Shown: positions 53,471-61,981, counted from the first letter of the stretch. The stretch is DNA of 64,000 nt from Mycolicibacterium mageritense (GCF_010727475.1 NZ_AP022567.1:3844001-3908000); one strand, 5' to 3'. Program-made: numbers and translations. Notes: generated from the letters alone by a model not told the origin.

Positions 53471-54757
53471 ATGTCGACCGTGGGCACCCCCAAGTCACCG
53501 GAGCAGATCCAGCACGACTGGGATCACAACCCCCGCTGGAAGGGCATCACCCGTACCTACACCCCGGCCGACGTGGTGGCGCTGCAGGGATCCGTCGTCG
53601 AGGAGGCCACCCTGGCCCGCCGCGGCGCCGAGGTGCTGTGGGAGCAGCTGCACGACATGGACTTCGTCAACGCGCTGGGCGCGCTGACCGGCAACATGGC
53701 CGTCCAGCAGGTCCGCGCGGGCCTCAAGGCCATCTACCTGTCGGGTTGGCAGGTCGCCGGTGACGCCAACCTGTCCGGCCACACCTACCCCGACCAGAGC
53801 CTCTACCCGGCCAACTCGGTGCCGCAGGTGGTCCGCCGCATCAACAACGCGCTGCTGCGCGCCGACGAGATCGCCAAGGTCGAAGGCGACACCTCGGTCG
53901 AGAACTGGCTCGCCCCGATCGTCGCCGACGGTGAGGCCGGCTTCGGTGGCGCGCTCAACGTCTACGAGCTGCAGAAGGCCATGATCGCCGCCGGTGTCGC
54001 CGGCTCGCACTGGGAAGACCAGCTGGCCTCGGAGAAGAAGTGCGGCCACCTCGGTGGCAAGGTGCTGATCCCCACCCAGCAGCACATCCGCACCCTGACC
54101 TCGGCCCGTCTGGCCGCGGACGTCGCGGACGTCCCGACCGTCGTCATCGCGCGCACCGACGCCGAGGCCGCGACCCTGATCACCTCCGATGTCGACGAGC
54201 GGGACCGCCCGTTCATCACCGGTGAGCGCACCTCCGAGGGCTTCTACCGGATCAAGAACGGTCTCGAGCCCTGCATCGCCCGCGCCAAGGCCTACGCGCC
54301 GTACTCGGACCTGATCTGGATGGAGACCGGCACGCCGGACCTGGAGCTGGCCAAGAAGTTCGCCGAGGGCGTCAAGGCCGAGTTCCCGGACCAGATGCTG
54401 GCCTACAACTGCTCGCCGTCCTTCAACTGGAAGAAGCACCTGGACGACGACACCATCGCCAAGTTCCAGCGTGAGCTGGGCGCGATGGGCTTCAAGTTCC
54501 AGTTCATCACGCTGGCCGGCTTCCACGCCCTCAACTACTCGATGTTCGACCTGGCCCACGGCTACGCCCGCGAGCAGATGAAGGCCTACGTCGAACTGCA
54601 GGAGCGCGAGTTCGCCGCCGAGGAGCGCGGTTACACCGCCACCAAGCATCAGCGTGAGGTCGGCGCCGGCTACTTCGACCGGATCGCCACCACGGTTGAC
54701 CCCAACAGCTCGACCACCGCGCTGGCCGGTTCCACCGAAGAGGGTCAGTTCCACTAA
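53471..54757 (+). CDS. icl: Isocitrate lyase (ICL1 type)
   Basis: A 428-residue enzyme splitting isocitrate into glyoxylate and succinate, which allows growth on acetate and fatty acids; in mycobacteria it also acts as methylisocitrate lyase. The catalytic loop KKCGHLGGK has C191 as general acid (KKCGH 189-193). Metal/substrate segments include SGWQVAGDANLSGHTYPDQS, IVADGEAGFGG and AYNCSPSFNWKKH. The start is ATG 53471 after GAAGGAG. Highly biased codon use suggests strong expression. RamB-like boxes lie upstream and a hairpin downstream. Confidence 0.98.
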   Translation: MSTVGTPKSPEQIQHDWDHNPRWKGITRTYTPADVVALQGSVVEEATLARRGAEVLWEQLHDMDFVNALGALTGNMAVQQVRAGLKAIYLSGWQVAGDANLSGHTYPDQSLYPANSVPQVVRRINNALLRADEIAKVEGDTSVENWLAPIVADGEAGFGGALNVYELQKAMIAAGVAGSHWEDQLASEKKCGHLGGKVLIPTQQHIRTLTSARLAADVADVPTVVIARTDAEAATLITSDVDERDRPFITGERTSEGFYRIKNGLEPCIARAKAYAPYSDLIWMETGTPDLELAKKFAEGVKAEFPDQMLAYNCSPSFNWKKHLDDDTIAKFQRELGAMGFKFQFITLAGFHALNYSMFDLAHGYAREQMKAYVELQEREFAAEERGYTATKHQREVGAGYFDRIATTVDPNSSTTALAGSTEEGQFH

Positions 54758-54785
54758 GGCCTTCGACCGACACAGGTTGACAGCG

Positions 54786-54818
54786 CAGGCCCCGCTCAGA
54801 ATTCTTGGGCGGGGCCTG
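54786..54818 (+). terminator. Terminator after icl
   Basis: CAGGCCCCGC (54786-54795) pairs perfectly with GCGGGGCCTG (54809-54818), a 10-bp GC stem 28 bp after the icl stop, with no long T run. It separates icl from fadB2, though read-through is likely. Confidence 0.75.
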
Positions 54819-54847
54819 TCGCGTATCCGTATTGAGAAAGTGAAGTC

Positions 54848-55708
54848 GTGAGCAATCAAATTGAACGAGTAGGCGTAATCGGTGCCGGCCAGATGGGCGC
54901 GGGTATCGCCGAGGTGTCCGCGCGTGCCGGCGTCGACGTCCTGGTGTTCGAGACCACGGACGCTCTGGTGACCGCGGGGCGCAACCGCATCACCAAGTCC
55001 CTTGAGCGTGCGGTGAGCGCAGGCAAGGTGACCGAGCGCGAGAAGGACGCCGCGCTGGCCAAGTTGAAGTTCACCACGGCACTGTCGGATCTGGCGGACC
55101 GCCAGCTCGTCATCGAAGCTGTCATCGAGGACGAAGCCGTCAAGAGCAAGATCTTCTCGGAACTCGATCAGGTCATCACCGACCCCGACGCGGTGCTCGC
55201 GTCGAACACGTCGAGCATCCCGATCATGAAAATCGCAGCAGCTACCCAGAACCCTCACAGGGTGCTCGGTCTGCACTTCTTCAACCCGGTGCCCGTGCTC
55301 CCGCTGGTCGAGCTGGTCAGCACCCTGGTGACCAGCGATTCCGCGGTCAGCCGCACCGAGGAATTCGCCGGTACCGTGCTCGGCAAGCAGGTCGTGCGGT
55401 GCTCGGACCGATCGGGGTTCGTGGTCAACGCGTTGCTGGTTCCGTACCTGCTCGCAGCGATCCGGATGGTCGAAGGCGGCTTCGCGACCATCGAGGACGT
55501 CGACAAGGCTGTCGTGGCCGGCCTATCTCATCCAATGGGACCGCTGCGGCTGTCGGATCTGGTGGGTCTGGACACCCTAAAGCTAATCGCGGACAAGATG
55601 TTTGATGAGTTCAAAGAACCGCTCTACGCAGCACCGCCGCTGTTGTTGCGCATGGTGGAGGCGGGGCAGCTGGGCAAAAAGTCGGGTCAGGGCTTCTACA
55701 GCTACTGA
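54848..55708 (+). CDS. fadB2: 3-hydroxybutyryl-CoA dehydrogenase
   Basis: A 286-residue NAD-dependent enzyme interconverting 3-hydroxybutyryl-CoA and acetoacetyl-CoA. Rossmann motif VGVIGAGQMGAGIAEVSARA (about 8-27), catalytic Ser in LASNTSSIPIMKIA, His-Glu dyad with H in RVLGLHFFNPVPVLPLVELV (HFFNP) and Asn in FVVNALLVPYLLAA. The start is GTG 54848. It follows icl by 90 bp in the conserved icl-fadB2-umaA order, which links fatty-acid/acetate use and lipid synthesis. Confidence 0.96.
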   Translation: MSNQIERVGVIGAGQMGAGIAEVSARAGVDVLVFETTDALVTAGRNRITKSLERAVSAGKVTEREKDAALAKLKFTTALSDLADRQLVIEAVIEDEAVKSKIFSELDQVITDPDAVLASNTSSIPIMKIAAATQNPHRVLGLHFFNPVPVLPLVELVSTLVTSDSAVSRTEEFAGTVLGKQVVRCSDRSGFVVNALLVPYLLAAIRMVEGGFATIEDVDKAVVAGLSHPMGPLRLSDLVGLDTLKLIADKMFDEFKEPLYAAPPLLLRMVEAGQLGKKSGQGFYSY

Positions 55709-55855
55709 TCCGACCCGCGCTGGCACTCCGGCCAAGGCTTAGCTACTCTACCCACAGTAGGGCCTGCTGGCTCGGTATTGAGTCTGCGCGGCATCCCGCG
55801 CCGGCCCGGCCGATCGTCGTCAGTAGAAGAAAACGCAAAGAGGTAATTGTTTCGC

Positions 55856-56731
55856 ATGTCTAACGTCGAGTCCGAACTGGCGCCGTACTACGAAGAATCT
55901 CAGTCCATCTACGACATCTCCAACGAGTTCTTCGCACTTTTCCTGGGCCCGACCATGGGTTACACCTGTGGTTACTACGAGCGCGAGGACATGACCCTCG
56001 ACGAGTCGCAGAACGCCAAGTTCGACCTGGCGCTGGGCAAGCTGGACCTCAAGCCGGGCATGACCCTGCTCGACATCGGTTGTGGTTGGGGCGGTGCGCT
56101 CGAGCGCGCGGTCACCAAATTTGACGTCAACGTCATCGGGATCACGCTCAGCAAGGCCCAATCCGAATGGGCCCGTGAGCGATTGGCGAAGATCGACACC
56201 AACCGCACCGTCGACATCCGGCTGCAGGGCTGGGAGGAATTCAACGAGCCCGTCGACCGCATCGTGTCGATCGGCGCGTTCGAGGCCTTCAAGGCCGAGC
56301 GTTACCCGATCTTCTTCGAGCGGGCCTACAGCATCCTGCCGGAGAACGGTGGCCGGATGCTGCTGCACACGATCCTGGCGCACACCCAGCAGTTCTTCCG
56401 CGAGAACGGCATCAAGCTGACCATCAGCGACCTGAAGTTCATGAAGTTCATCGGCGAGGAGATCTTCCCCGGTGGGCAGCTGCCCGCGGTCGAGGACATC
56501 GAGAAGCTCGCCGACGACTCGGGCTTCAAGTTGGAGCGCATCCACCTGCTGCAGCCGCACTACGCGCGGACGCTGGACATGTGGGCGGCCAACCTCGAGG
56601 CGGCCAAGGACGAGGCCATTGCCATGCAGGGCCAGGAGGTCTACGACCGGTACATGAAGTACCTGACCGGTTGCGCCGACTTCTTCCGCCGCGGCATCAC
56701 CAACATCGGCCAGTTCACTTTGGTGAAATAG
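55856..56731 (+). CDS. umaA: Cyclopropane-mycolic acid synthase family methyltransferase
   Basis: A 291-residue SAM-dependent enzyme acting on meromycolate double bonds. SAM motif LLDIGCGWGGALERAV (about 70-85), N-terminal cap YYEESQSIYDISNEFFALFL, TCGYYEREDMTLDESQNAKF, and the conserved IGAFEAFKAERYPIFFERAY and GEEIFPGGQLP segments. Closest by memory to UmaA (Rv0469). In M. tuberculosis pcaA follows in opposite orientation; here that place is taken by a DUF559 cassette. ATG 55856 is preferred over the TTG at 55847. Confidence 0.93.
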   Translation: MSNVESELAPYYEESQSIYDISNEFFALFLGPTMGYTCGYYEREDMTLDESQNAKFDLALGKLDLKPGMTLLDIGCGWGGALERAVTKFDVNVIGITLSKAQSEWARERLAKIDTNRTVDIRLQGWEEFNEPVDRIVSIGAFEAFKAERYPIFFERAYSILPENGGRMLLHTILAHTQQFFRENGIKLTISDLKFMKFIGEEIFPGGQLPAVEDIEKLADDSGFKLERIHLLQPHYARTLDMWAANLEAAKDEAIAMQGQEVYDRYMKYLTGCADFFRRGITNIGQFTLVK

Positions 56732-56739
56732 CTTCGCCC

Positions 56740-56800
56740 GCCGAGGCTACGGTTCTTGGCGCGATTTCTCCGATTTCGCGTCACAAACCGTAGCCTCGGC
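56740..56800. repeat. Palindromic element B1 (downstream of DUF559 gene 2)
   Basis: GCCGAGGCTACGGTT (56740-56754) pairs perfectly with AACCGTAGCCTCGGC (56786-56800), and pairing continues inward with mismatches to about 25 bp. Same family as B2. It is 8 bp after the umaA stop and 4 bp from the DUF559 stop. Confidence 0.85.
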
Positions 56801-56804
56801 GCTT

Positions 56805-57662
56805 TTAGGGGGAGTAGCCCGCCCGACGGAGCGCAGCCCACGCCCGGCTGACAATCTCGGGCTGCCGGTATTTCAGTTGCCGAGCGCTCACCCGCACGAT
56901 GGTCCAGCCGCGTGCGGCCAGAAATTCCAGTCGGACGATGTCATTCTCGTGGTCCTCCGGACTCGTCCAGTGCTGCTCGCCGTCGTATTCGACACCGACC
57001 GTCCACTCGGCCCACCCCATGTCGATCCGCCGACACACCCGTCCCCACGCGTCGGTGACCGGTATCTGCGTGACGGGTCGGGGGAGCCCTGCGCGGACGA
57101 GTAGCAGCCGCAGCCGGGTTTCCTGCGGGGATTCGGCTCCCGCATCGGCAAGGGCGAGCGCCGTGCGCAACCGCCGGATGCCCCTCGCGCCGGGGTAGCG
57201 ATCGGTGACGGCCATGACGTCGGCCACGCCCACGTGGGTGGCATTGAGCAGCGCATCGATCCGAATGATCGCGGTGTCGAGCGGTTGGCGCCGCCCGATG
57301 TCGTAGCAGGTGCGGGCGACGTTGGTGCAGGTCATGTGGTCGACGACGGCGATCTCGTCGTCGGCGATGGCGCCGGTGTGAATCAGAATTCCGGGCGGTG
57401 ACGGATGGCGGATGCGGGCGAGTTCAGCCGGCGCGTCGGAGGGGAGCCAGCGGCTGCCGAGCGCCGCCGCCGCGGAGTATCCGGCTAGCGTGGCCGTGCG
57501 TCCTGACCACAGCCACGCGGCCTTCGCGCGGCTGTCCGCGTTTAGCGTGAAATCCTTTGGTATGTAGACGTTCTGATGAAGTTTGCGGTAACCGGTCCGA
57601 AGCGCATACCGGGTAACCTCGCCGGCCGCCAGCGCCTCGGTCGCCACAACGATGTCCCCCAC
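56805..57662 (-). CDS. DUF559 / AbiEi-like putative nuclease-fold protein, copy 2
   Basis: A 285-residue paralogue of the protein at 1388-2257 (shared AWLWSGR, RTxxDxGRxxP, DRYPGARGIRRLRTAL, DAGAESPQET). The N-terminal AbiEi-like winged helix (about 1-55) is followed by a C-terminal DUF559/Vsr-like fold: E181 (ETRLRL), D214 (RRIDMGW), E225 and D227 (VEYDG), H231-W232, then RLEFLAARGWTIVRVSA. All expected acidic positions are present, so this copy could be an active metal-dependent nuclease. No toxin partner is nearby. The start is GTG 57662. It is bracketed by palindromes B1 and B2. Function is unknown. Confidence 0.87.
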   Translation of the reverse strand: MGDIVVATEALAAGEVTRYALRTGYRKLHQNVYIPKDFTLNADSRAKAAWLWSGRTATLAGYSAAAALGSRWLPSDAPAELARIRHPSPPGILIHTGAIADDEIAVVDHMTCTNVARTCYDIGRRQPLDTAIIRIDALLNATHVGVADVMAVTDRYPGARGIRRLRTALALADAGAESPQETRLRLLLVRAGLPRPVTQIPVTDAWGRVCRRIDMGWAEWTVGVEYDGEQHWTSPEDHENDIVRLEFLAARGWTIVRVSARQLKYRQPEIVSRAWAALRRAGYSP

Positions 57663-57701
57663 ACGATGTTCGACGCGCCGGGCTGAAGTTCGGTTCCCGA
57701 C

Positions 57702-57766
57702 GCGCCGACACTACGGTTTGTGGCGGGAAATCACCGAAATCGCAACACAAACCGTAGTGTCGGCGC
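57702..57766. repeat. Palindromic element B2 (upstream of DUF559 gene 2)
   Basis: Perfect 21-bp inverted repeat: arms 57702-57722 and 57746-57766, beginning GCGCCGACACTACGGTTTGT, 23-bp loop with internal GAAATCACCGAAATCGC. It lies between the 3' end of the PPK2 gene (57780) and the DUF559 start, 39 bp from the latter. Confidence 0.92.
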
Positions 57767-57779
57767 ACTCGGCGAGAAA

Positions 57780-58649
57780 TCAGGCCGACGCCAGTCGCTG
57801 CTTCTCCGCTTCGATGTCGAAATCCGCCGGCGGCCAAGACATGTCGAGACCCTTGAGGGCTTCGATGAGGAGCTCGGTGATGGCGAGCCGGCTGTACCAC
57901 TTCTTGTCGCACGGCACTATGTGCCACGGTGCGTAGTCGGTCGACGTGCGGTCCAGCATGACCTGATAGGCCTCCTGGTACTTGGGCCACAGCAGCCGTT
58001 CGTCGATGTCGGCCGGGTTGTACTTCCAGTATTTGTCGGGCCGCTCCAGCCGCTCGGCCAGCCGCTTCTTCTGCTCGTCGAGGGAGACGAACATCGCGAC
58101 CTTCACGAGCGTCGTCCCGGCGTCGACGAGTTCGCGTTCGAACGCGTTGATCTCGTCGTAGCGCGGTTCCCACACGTCGGGCGGCACGAGGTTGTGCACC
58201 CGGACGATCAGCACGTCCTCGTAGTGCGAGCGGTCGAACACGCCGATGTGCCCGGCAGGCGGCAGCGCGTTGCGGATCCGCCACAGGTAATGGTGGGCGC
58301 GCTCCTCCTCGGTGGGCTTGCCGAAGCTCGTGTACCGGATGCCTTGCGGATTCGCGGCTCCGACAACGTGTTTGACTATGCCGCCCTTGCCGGCGGTGTC
58401 CATGCCCTGCAGCACGAGCAGCACCGAGCGGGTGTCGTCCCCGCTGCGTGAGCCGGCATAGAGCATCTCCTGCAGCTCGGCGAACCGTTCGTTGCGTTCG
58501 GCCTGCAGGGCCGGGGCGTCGGACTTGGAGCCGCGGAACCCCGGGGTGCGGTTGGTCTTGATGTCCGCGACCTTGTCCCCGGGCTTGAACTCCAGATGCG
58601 TGTGCGGCTCGTGCGTCCAGAGGGACGGCAGGTCGTTCTGATCAGACAC
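57780..58649 (-). CDS. Polyphosphate kinase 2 family protein, second paralogue
   Basis: About 289 residues. Walker A GMDTAGKGGIVKHV (near 82-95), NPQGIRYTSFGKPTEEERAH, Walker B IGVFDRSHYEDVLIVRVH, lid FVSLDEQKKRLAERLERPDK and the late WHIVPCDKKWYSRLAITELL. The sequence is clearly different from the PPK2 at 38566 and resembles the PPK2 class III / polyphosphate-nucleotide phosphotransferase type. It would use polyphosphate to phosphorylate AMP/ADP. The start is GTG 58649, 4 bp after the TetR stop; the TTG at 58661 would overlap TetR. A TetR-PPK2 operon is likely. Confidence 0.87.
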   Translation of the reverse strand: MSDQNDLPSLWTHEPHTHLEFKPGDKVADIKTNRTPGFRGSKSDAPALQAERNERFAELQEMLYAGSRSGDDTRSVLLVLQGMDTAGKGGIVKHVVGAANPQGIRYTSFGKPTEEERAHHYLWRIRNALPPAGHIGVFDRSHYEDVLIVRVHNLVPPDVWEPRYDEINAFERELVDAGTTLVKVAMFVSLDEQKKRLAERLERPDKYWKYNPADIDERLLWPKYQEAYQVMLDRTSTDYAPWHIVPCDKKWYSRLAITELLIEALKGLDMSWPPADFDIEAEKQRLASA

Positions 58650-58653
58650 CTGG

Positions 58654-59358
58654 CTAGTCAAGCAGCTGTGGTGGCAAAACCGGGGATGGGTGGGGCTGCG
58701 AGTTGAACTTTTCCAGCGACCCGCCGACCTCGACGATGCCGCACAGGGCGTTCCACGACAACATGGTGAGGTAGTCGATCAACTCGTCGGCGCTCATCCG
58801 CGGGTTCGACATCCACGAGTGGGTCGCGAGCTGCACGCCGCCGACGGTGTGGAACGCCCACGCCTCCGCGCCCCGGGTGTCCATGCCTGCCTCGGCCATG
58901 CGCCTGCGCAACATCACCGCCAGCATGCGGGCGATGATCTGCTCGGAGTCGGCGACTGCCTTGCTTTTGCTGGCCGAGTTGTTGGCCATCACGAACCGGT
59001 ATGGCTCGGGCTCGGCGGCCACGGTCTGGACATAGACCTTGATGATCTCGCGGGTCAGGTCGAAGCCGTCGAGGTTGGACGACAGCGCCGCGGCCATGTT
59101 CGGGATGAGCGTCGTCTGGGCGAACCGCATCATCACCGCGGTGGTGAGGTCGTTCTTGTCGACGAAGTACCGGTACAGCACGGTTTTGGAGACGCCGATC
59201 TCGGCGGCGATCTCGTCCATGCTGACGTTGCTGCCCCGGTGGCGGATCGCCTCCAGGGTGCCGTCTACCAGCTCATTACGACGCTCCACCTTGTGCTGGT
59301 GCCAGCGCCGCTTCCGTCCATCGGTCTTCACCGTGACCGTCGGAGTCTGCTGTGCCAC
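58654..59358 (-). CDS. TetR-family transcriptional regulator (Rv0472c-like)
   Basis: A 234-residue protein with the HTH at about 25-70 (ELVDGTLEAIRHRGSNVSMD, then EIAAEIGVSKTVLYRYFVDK), a DUF-type helical C terminus (FAQTTLIPNMAAALSSNLDG) and a tail ending PHPSPVLPPQLLD. The start GTG 59358 gives the expected length; TTG 59388 would add 10 residues. It is divergent from the DUF445 gene with a 106-bp gap that shows no strong dyad. Confidence 0.9.
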   Translation of the reverse strand: MAQQTPTVTVKTDGRKRRWHQHKVERRNELVDGTLEAIRHRGSNVSMDEIAAEIGVSKTVLYRYFVDKNDLTTAVMMRFAQTTLIPNMAAALSSNLDGFDLTREIIKVYVQTVAAEPEPYRFVMANNSASKSKAVADSEQIIARMLAVMLRRRMAEAGMDTRGAEAWAFHTVGGVQLATHSWMSNPRMSADELIDYLTMLSWNALCGIVEVGGSLEKFNSQPHPSPVLPPQLLD

Positions 59359-59464
59359 TATCGCAGTAATCCCATTCCCTAGTCCCAATTGATAGTACGG
59401 CGAAATACCGGGTGCTGACCCGTGGGTGGCGCGCCGAAGTGGCGGCGTTGTGGATGATGGTTAC

Positions 59465-60793
59465 GTGGCACATAGATCCGACGCCGGTTTGCGTGCGTTG
59501 CCTGCCTCGCGGGGCAGCATCGCCGAGACGCTGGCAGGCGCCGATCCGGCCGCCGACGCCGAGCGTCGCCGTGGTTTGCGGCGGATGAAGGCCGTGGCGC
59601 TCGGCTTCCTCGTCGGCGCCACCGTGGTGTTCCTGGCGTGTACCTGGGCGCAGTCCCAGGGTGCCGCGGCGTGGGTGGGTTACGTCCGGACGGCCGCCGA
59701 GGCAGGCATGGTCGGCGCGCTGGCGGACTGGTTCGCGGTGACGGCGCTGTTCCGGCATCCGCTGGGTCTGCCGATCCCGCACACCGCGATCATCAAGCGC
59801 AAGAAGGATCAGCTGGGCGAGGGCCTGGGCACCTTCGTGCGGGAGAACTTCATGTCGCCGCAGGTGGTGGAGACCAAGCTGCGCGACGCCCAGGTGGCGG
59901 GCCGGCTGGGCAAATGGCTCTCGGACCGTTCGCACGCCGAGCGGGTGGCCGCCGAGGCGGCGACCGTGCTGCGCGTCGGTGTGGAGATGCTGCGCGACGA
60001 GGATGTCCAGCACGTGCTGGACCGCATGATCGTCAAGCGGGTCGCCGAGCCCAAGTGGGGTCCGCCGATCGGGCGGGTGCTGGCGACTCTGCTGGCCGAG
60101 GGCAGGCAGGAAGCGCTGCTGCAGCTGCTGTGCGACAGGGCATTCCAGTGGTCGCTCAATGCCGGTGAGGTGATCGAGCGCGTCATCGAACGGGACTCGC
60201 CGACGTGGTCGCCGCGCTGGGTCGACCATCTGGTGGGCGACCGGATCCATCGGGAGCTGGTCGACTTCACCGACAAGGTCCGGCGTAACCCCGACCATGA
60301 GCTGCGCCGCTCGGCGACCCGGTTCCTGTTCGAGTTCGCCGACGATCTGCAGCACGACGACGCGACGATTCAGCGTGCCGAGAACGTCAAGGAACAGATC
60401 ATGGCCCGCGACGAGGTGGCCCGCGCTGCCGAGACGGCGTGGAGCGCGGCCAAGAAGATCGTGCTCGAGTCAGTCGACGATCCGTCGTCGGCGCTTCGCA
60501 CGCGGATCGCCGACTCGGTGATGCGGATCGGGGAGTCCATGCGCGACGACGCCGAGCTGCGCGACAAGGTCGACAACTGGATTGTGCGGGGCGCAAAACA
60601 CCTGGTTGCGCAGTATGGGACGGAGATCACAGCGATCATCACGGAGACGATCGAGCGCTGGGATGCCGAGGAAGCGAGCCGGCGGATCGAGCTCCACGTA
60701 GGCCGTGACCTGCAGTTTATTCGCATCAACGGTACTGTGGTGGGCGCGCTGGCCGGTCTGGTGATCTACACGGTGGCCCAGCTGTTGTTCTGA
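59465..60793 (+). CDS. DUF445 membrane protein (Rv0473-like)
   Basis: A 442-residue protein. N-terminal TM (AVALGFLVGATVVFLACTWA), a family signature AAEAGMVGALADWFAVTALF, then RHPLGLPIPHTAIIKRKKDQ, a long helical cytosolic or periplasmic stalk, and a C-terminal TM (GTVVGALAGLVIYTVAQLLF). DUF445/YjiN-type proteins span the membrane at both ends; the function is unknown. The start is GTG 59465. It keeps the conserved position before the XRE-hbhA pair. Confidence 0.88.
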   Translation: MAHRSDAGLRALPASRGSIAETLAGADPAADAERRRGLRRMKAVALGFLVGATVVFLACTWAQSQGAAAWVGYVRTAAEAGMVGALADWFAVTALFRHPLGLPIPHTAIIKRKKDQLGEGLGTFVRENFMSPQVVETKLRDAQVAGRLGKWLSDRSHAERVAAEAATVLRVGVEMLRDEDVQHVLDRMIVKRVAEPKWGPPIGRVLATLLAEGRQEALLQLLCDRAFQWSLNAGEVIERVIERDSPTWSPRWVDHLVGDRIHRELVDFTDKVRRNPDHELRRSATRFLFEFADDLQHDDATIQRAENVKEQIMARDEVARAAETAWSAAKKIVLESVDDPSSALRTRIADSVMRIGESMRDDAELRDKVDNWIVRGAKHLVAQYGTEITAIITETIERWDAEEASRRIELHVGRDLQFIRINGTVVGALAGLVIYTVAQLLF

Positions 60794-60839
60794 AGGTGCT
60801 AGCAGAGCGCTTGCAATAGCTAGCACTCGGTCTTACCGT

Positions 60840-60861
60840 GGATTTCGTCAGTAGGAAATCC
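60840..60861. promoter_or_regulatory. Candidate autoregulatory operator of XRE gene
   Basis: GGATTTC-gtcagtag-GAAATCC is a perfect 7-bp-arm inverted repeat 17 bp before the XRE ATG. Just upstream GCTAGC occurs twice (about 60799 and 60819), flanking a possible promoter. This placement suits self-repression. Confidence 0.5.
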
Positions 60862-60878
60862 GACGGATCGAGGCTCAC

Positions 60879-61334
60879 ATGTCGCAGGACGAGAATCTTG
60901 CCGCGGTCGTGAGTAACGCCGCACAAGACATCGGCAGCTACATCCGGGCTCAGCGGGAAGCGGCCCAGGTCTCGGTGCGTCAACTGGCTGAGAAGGCCGG
61001 CGTCAGCAACCCCTATCTGAGCCAGATCGAGCGGGGCCTGCGCAAGCCGTCGGCCGACGTGCTCAATCAGATCGCCAAGGCGTTGCGTGTCTCCGCCGAG
61101 GTGCTCTACGTACGTGCCGGGATCCTCGAGCCCAGTGAGGGCAGCAAGGTTCGTGACGCGATCATCACCGACACGGCGATCAACGAGCGGCAGAAGCAGG
61201 TGCTGCTCGACATCTACTCCTCGTTCTGTCAGCAGAACGAAGCCGAATCCGCAGTCGAGGGTGATGCAGAAGGGATGCCGACTACGTCTGAGATCTCGTC
61301 CGAAACCACGCCTGAATCAACGTCAACAATCTGA
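60879..61334 (+). CDS. XRE-family transcriptional regulator (Rv0474-like)
   Basis: A 151-residue protein with an HTH_3 domain at about 20-75 (IGSYIRAQREAAQVSVRQLA, then EKAGVSNPYLSQIERGLRKP), a short helical linker and a Ser/Thr/Glu-rich tail (TTSEISSETTPESTSTI) that looks disordered. It is 11 bp upstream of hbhA on the same strand, so it is probably co-transcribed and may regulate it. Confidence 0.92.
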   Translation: MSQDENLAAVVSNAAQDIGSYIRAQREAAQVSVRQLAEKAGVSNPYLSQIERGLRKPSADVLNQIAKALRVSAEVLYVRAGILEPSEGSKVRDAIITDTAINERQKQVLLDIYSSFCQQNEAESAVEGDAEGMPTTSEISSETTPESTSTI

Positions 61335-61345
61335 AAGGGAATGAC

Positions 61346-61981
61346 ATGACCGAGAAGAACCAGCCCACCATCGAAGACCTCAAGGCCCCGCTGCTCGCCG
61401 CGGTCGGCGCCGCTGACCTGGCCCTGGCCACCGTCAACGAGATCGTCGCCAGCCTGCGCGAGCGCGCCGAAGAGGCCCGCACCGACGCCGAGGCCCGCGT
61501 CGAAGAGGGTCGCGCCCGCCTGACCAAGCTGCAGGAAGAACTGCCGACCCAGTTCGAGGAGCTGCGCGATCGGTTCACCTCCGAGGAACTGCGCAAGGCC
61601 GCCGAGGGCTACGCCGACCAGGCGCAGACCACCTACAACAAGCTCGTCGAGCGTGGCGAGGCCGCGCTGGAGCGCCTGCGCAACCAGCCGGCTCTCGAAG
61701 AGGCCGCCAGCCGGGTCGAGGGCTACACCGACCAGGTCACCGAGCTGACCCAGGACGCGCTGGGCACCGTGGCCTCGCAGACCCGCGCCGTCGGCGAGCG
61801 TGCCGCCAAGCTGGTCGGCGTCGAGCTGCCGAAGAAGGCCGAAAAGGCTGAGAAGGCCGCCCCGGCTGCCAAGAAGACCACCGCTGCGCCGGCCAAGAAG
61901 ACCGCCGCCGCTCCGGCCGCCAAGAAGACCGCTGCCCCCGCCAAGAAGGCCGCTCCGGCCAAGAAGGTGACCCAGAAGTAG
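61346..61981 (+). CDS. hbhA: Heparin-binding hemagglutinin
   Basis: A 211-residue surface adhesin. Residues about 1-155 form long amphipathic coiled coil (LRERAEEARTDAEARVEEGR, then ARLTKLQEELPTQFEELRDR), the C terminus (about 158-211) is Lys/Ala/Pro-rich with repeats of the types KKTAAP and AAPAKK, the heparan-sulfate-binding and methylated region in M. tuberculosis. No signal peptide is visible, as known for HbhA. It also associates with lipid bodies. The start ATG 61346 has a good RBS (AAAGGGA). Confidence 0.96.
   Translation: MTEKNQPTIEDLKAPLLAAVGAADLALATVNEIVASLRERAEEARTDAEARVEEGRARLTKLQEELPTQFEELRDRFTSEELRKAAEGYADQAQTTYNKLVERGEAALERLRNQPALEEAASRVEGYTDQVTELTQDALGTVASQTRAVGERAAKLVGVELPKKAEKAEKAAPAAKKTTAAPAKKTAAAPAAKKTAAPAKKAAPAKKVTQK

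Larger units (their letters stand above)
56740..57766 (-). mobile_element. Palindrome-flanked DUF559 cassette, unit B
   Basis: A 1027-bp unit: palindrome B2 (57702-57766), 39-bp gap, DUF559 gene (57662 down to 56805), 4-bp gap, palindrome B1 (56740-56800). Its architecture copies unit A at 1294-2284 although the palindrome sequence differs. It sits where the pcaA-Rv0471c segment would be expected. Confidence 0.5.

Noticed and set aside
53495..55276. 593-codon open frame antisense to icl and fadB2
   Set aside because: It is a shadow of two highly expressed genes with biased codons and crosses the icl terminator.
61800..61980. Short tandem repeats at the end of hbhA as a CRISPR or satellite
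   Set aside because: They encode the in-frame Lys/Ala/Pro tail known for HbhA; there are no spacers.
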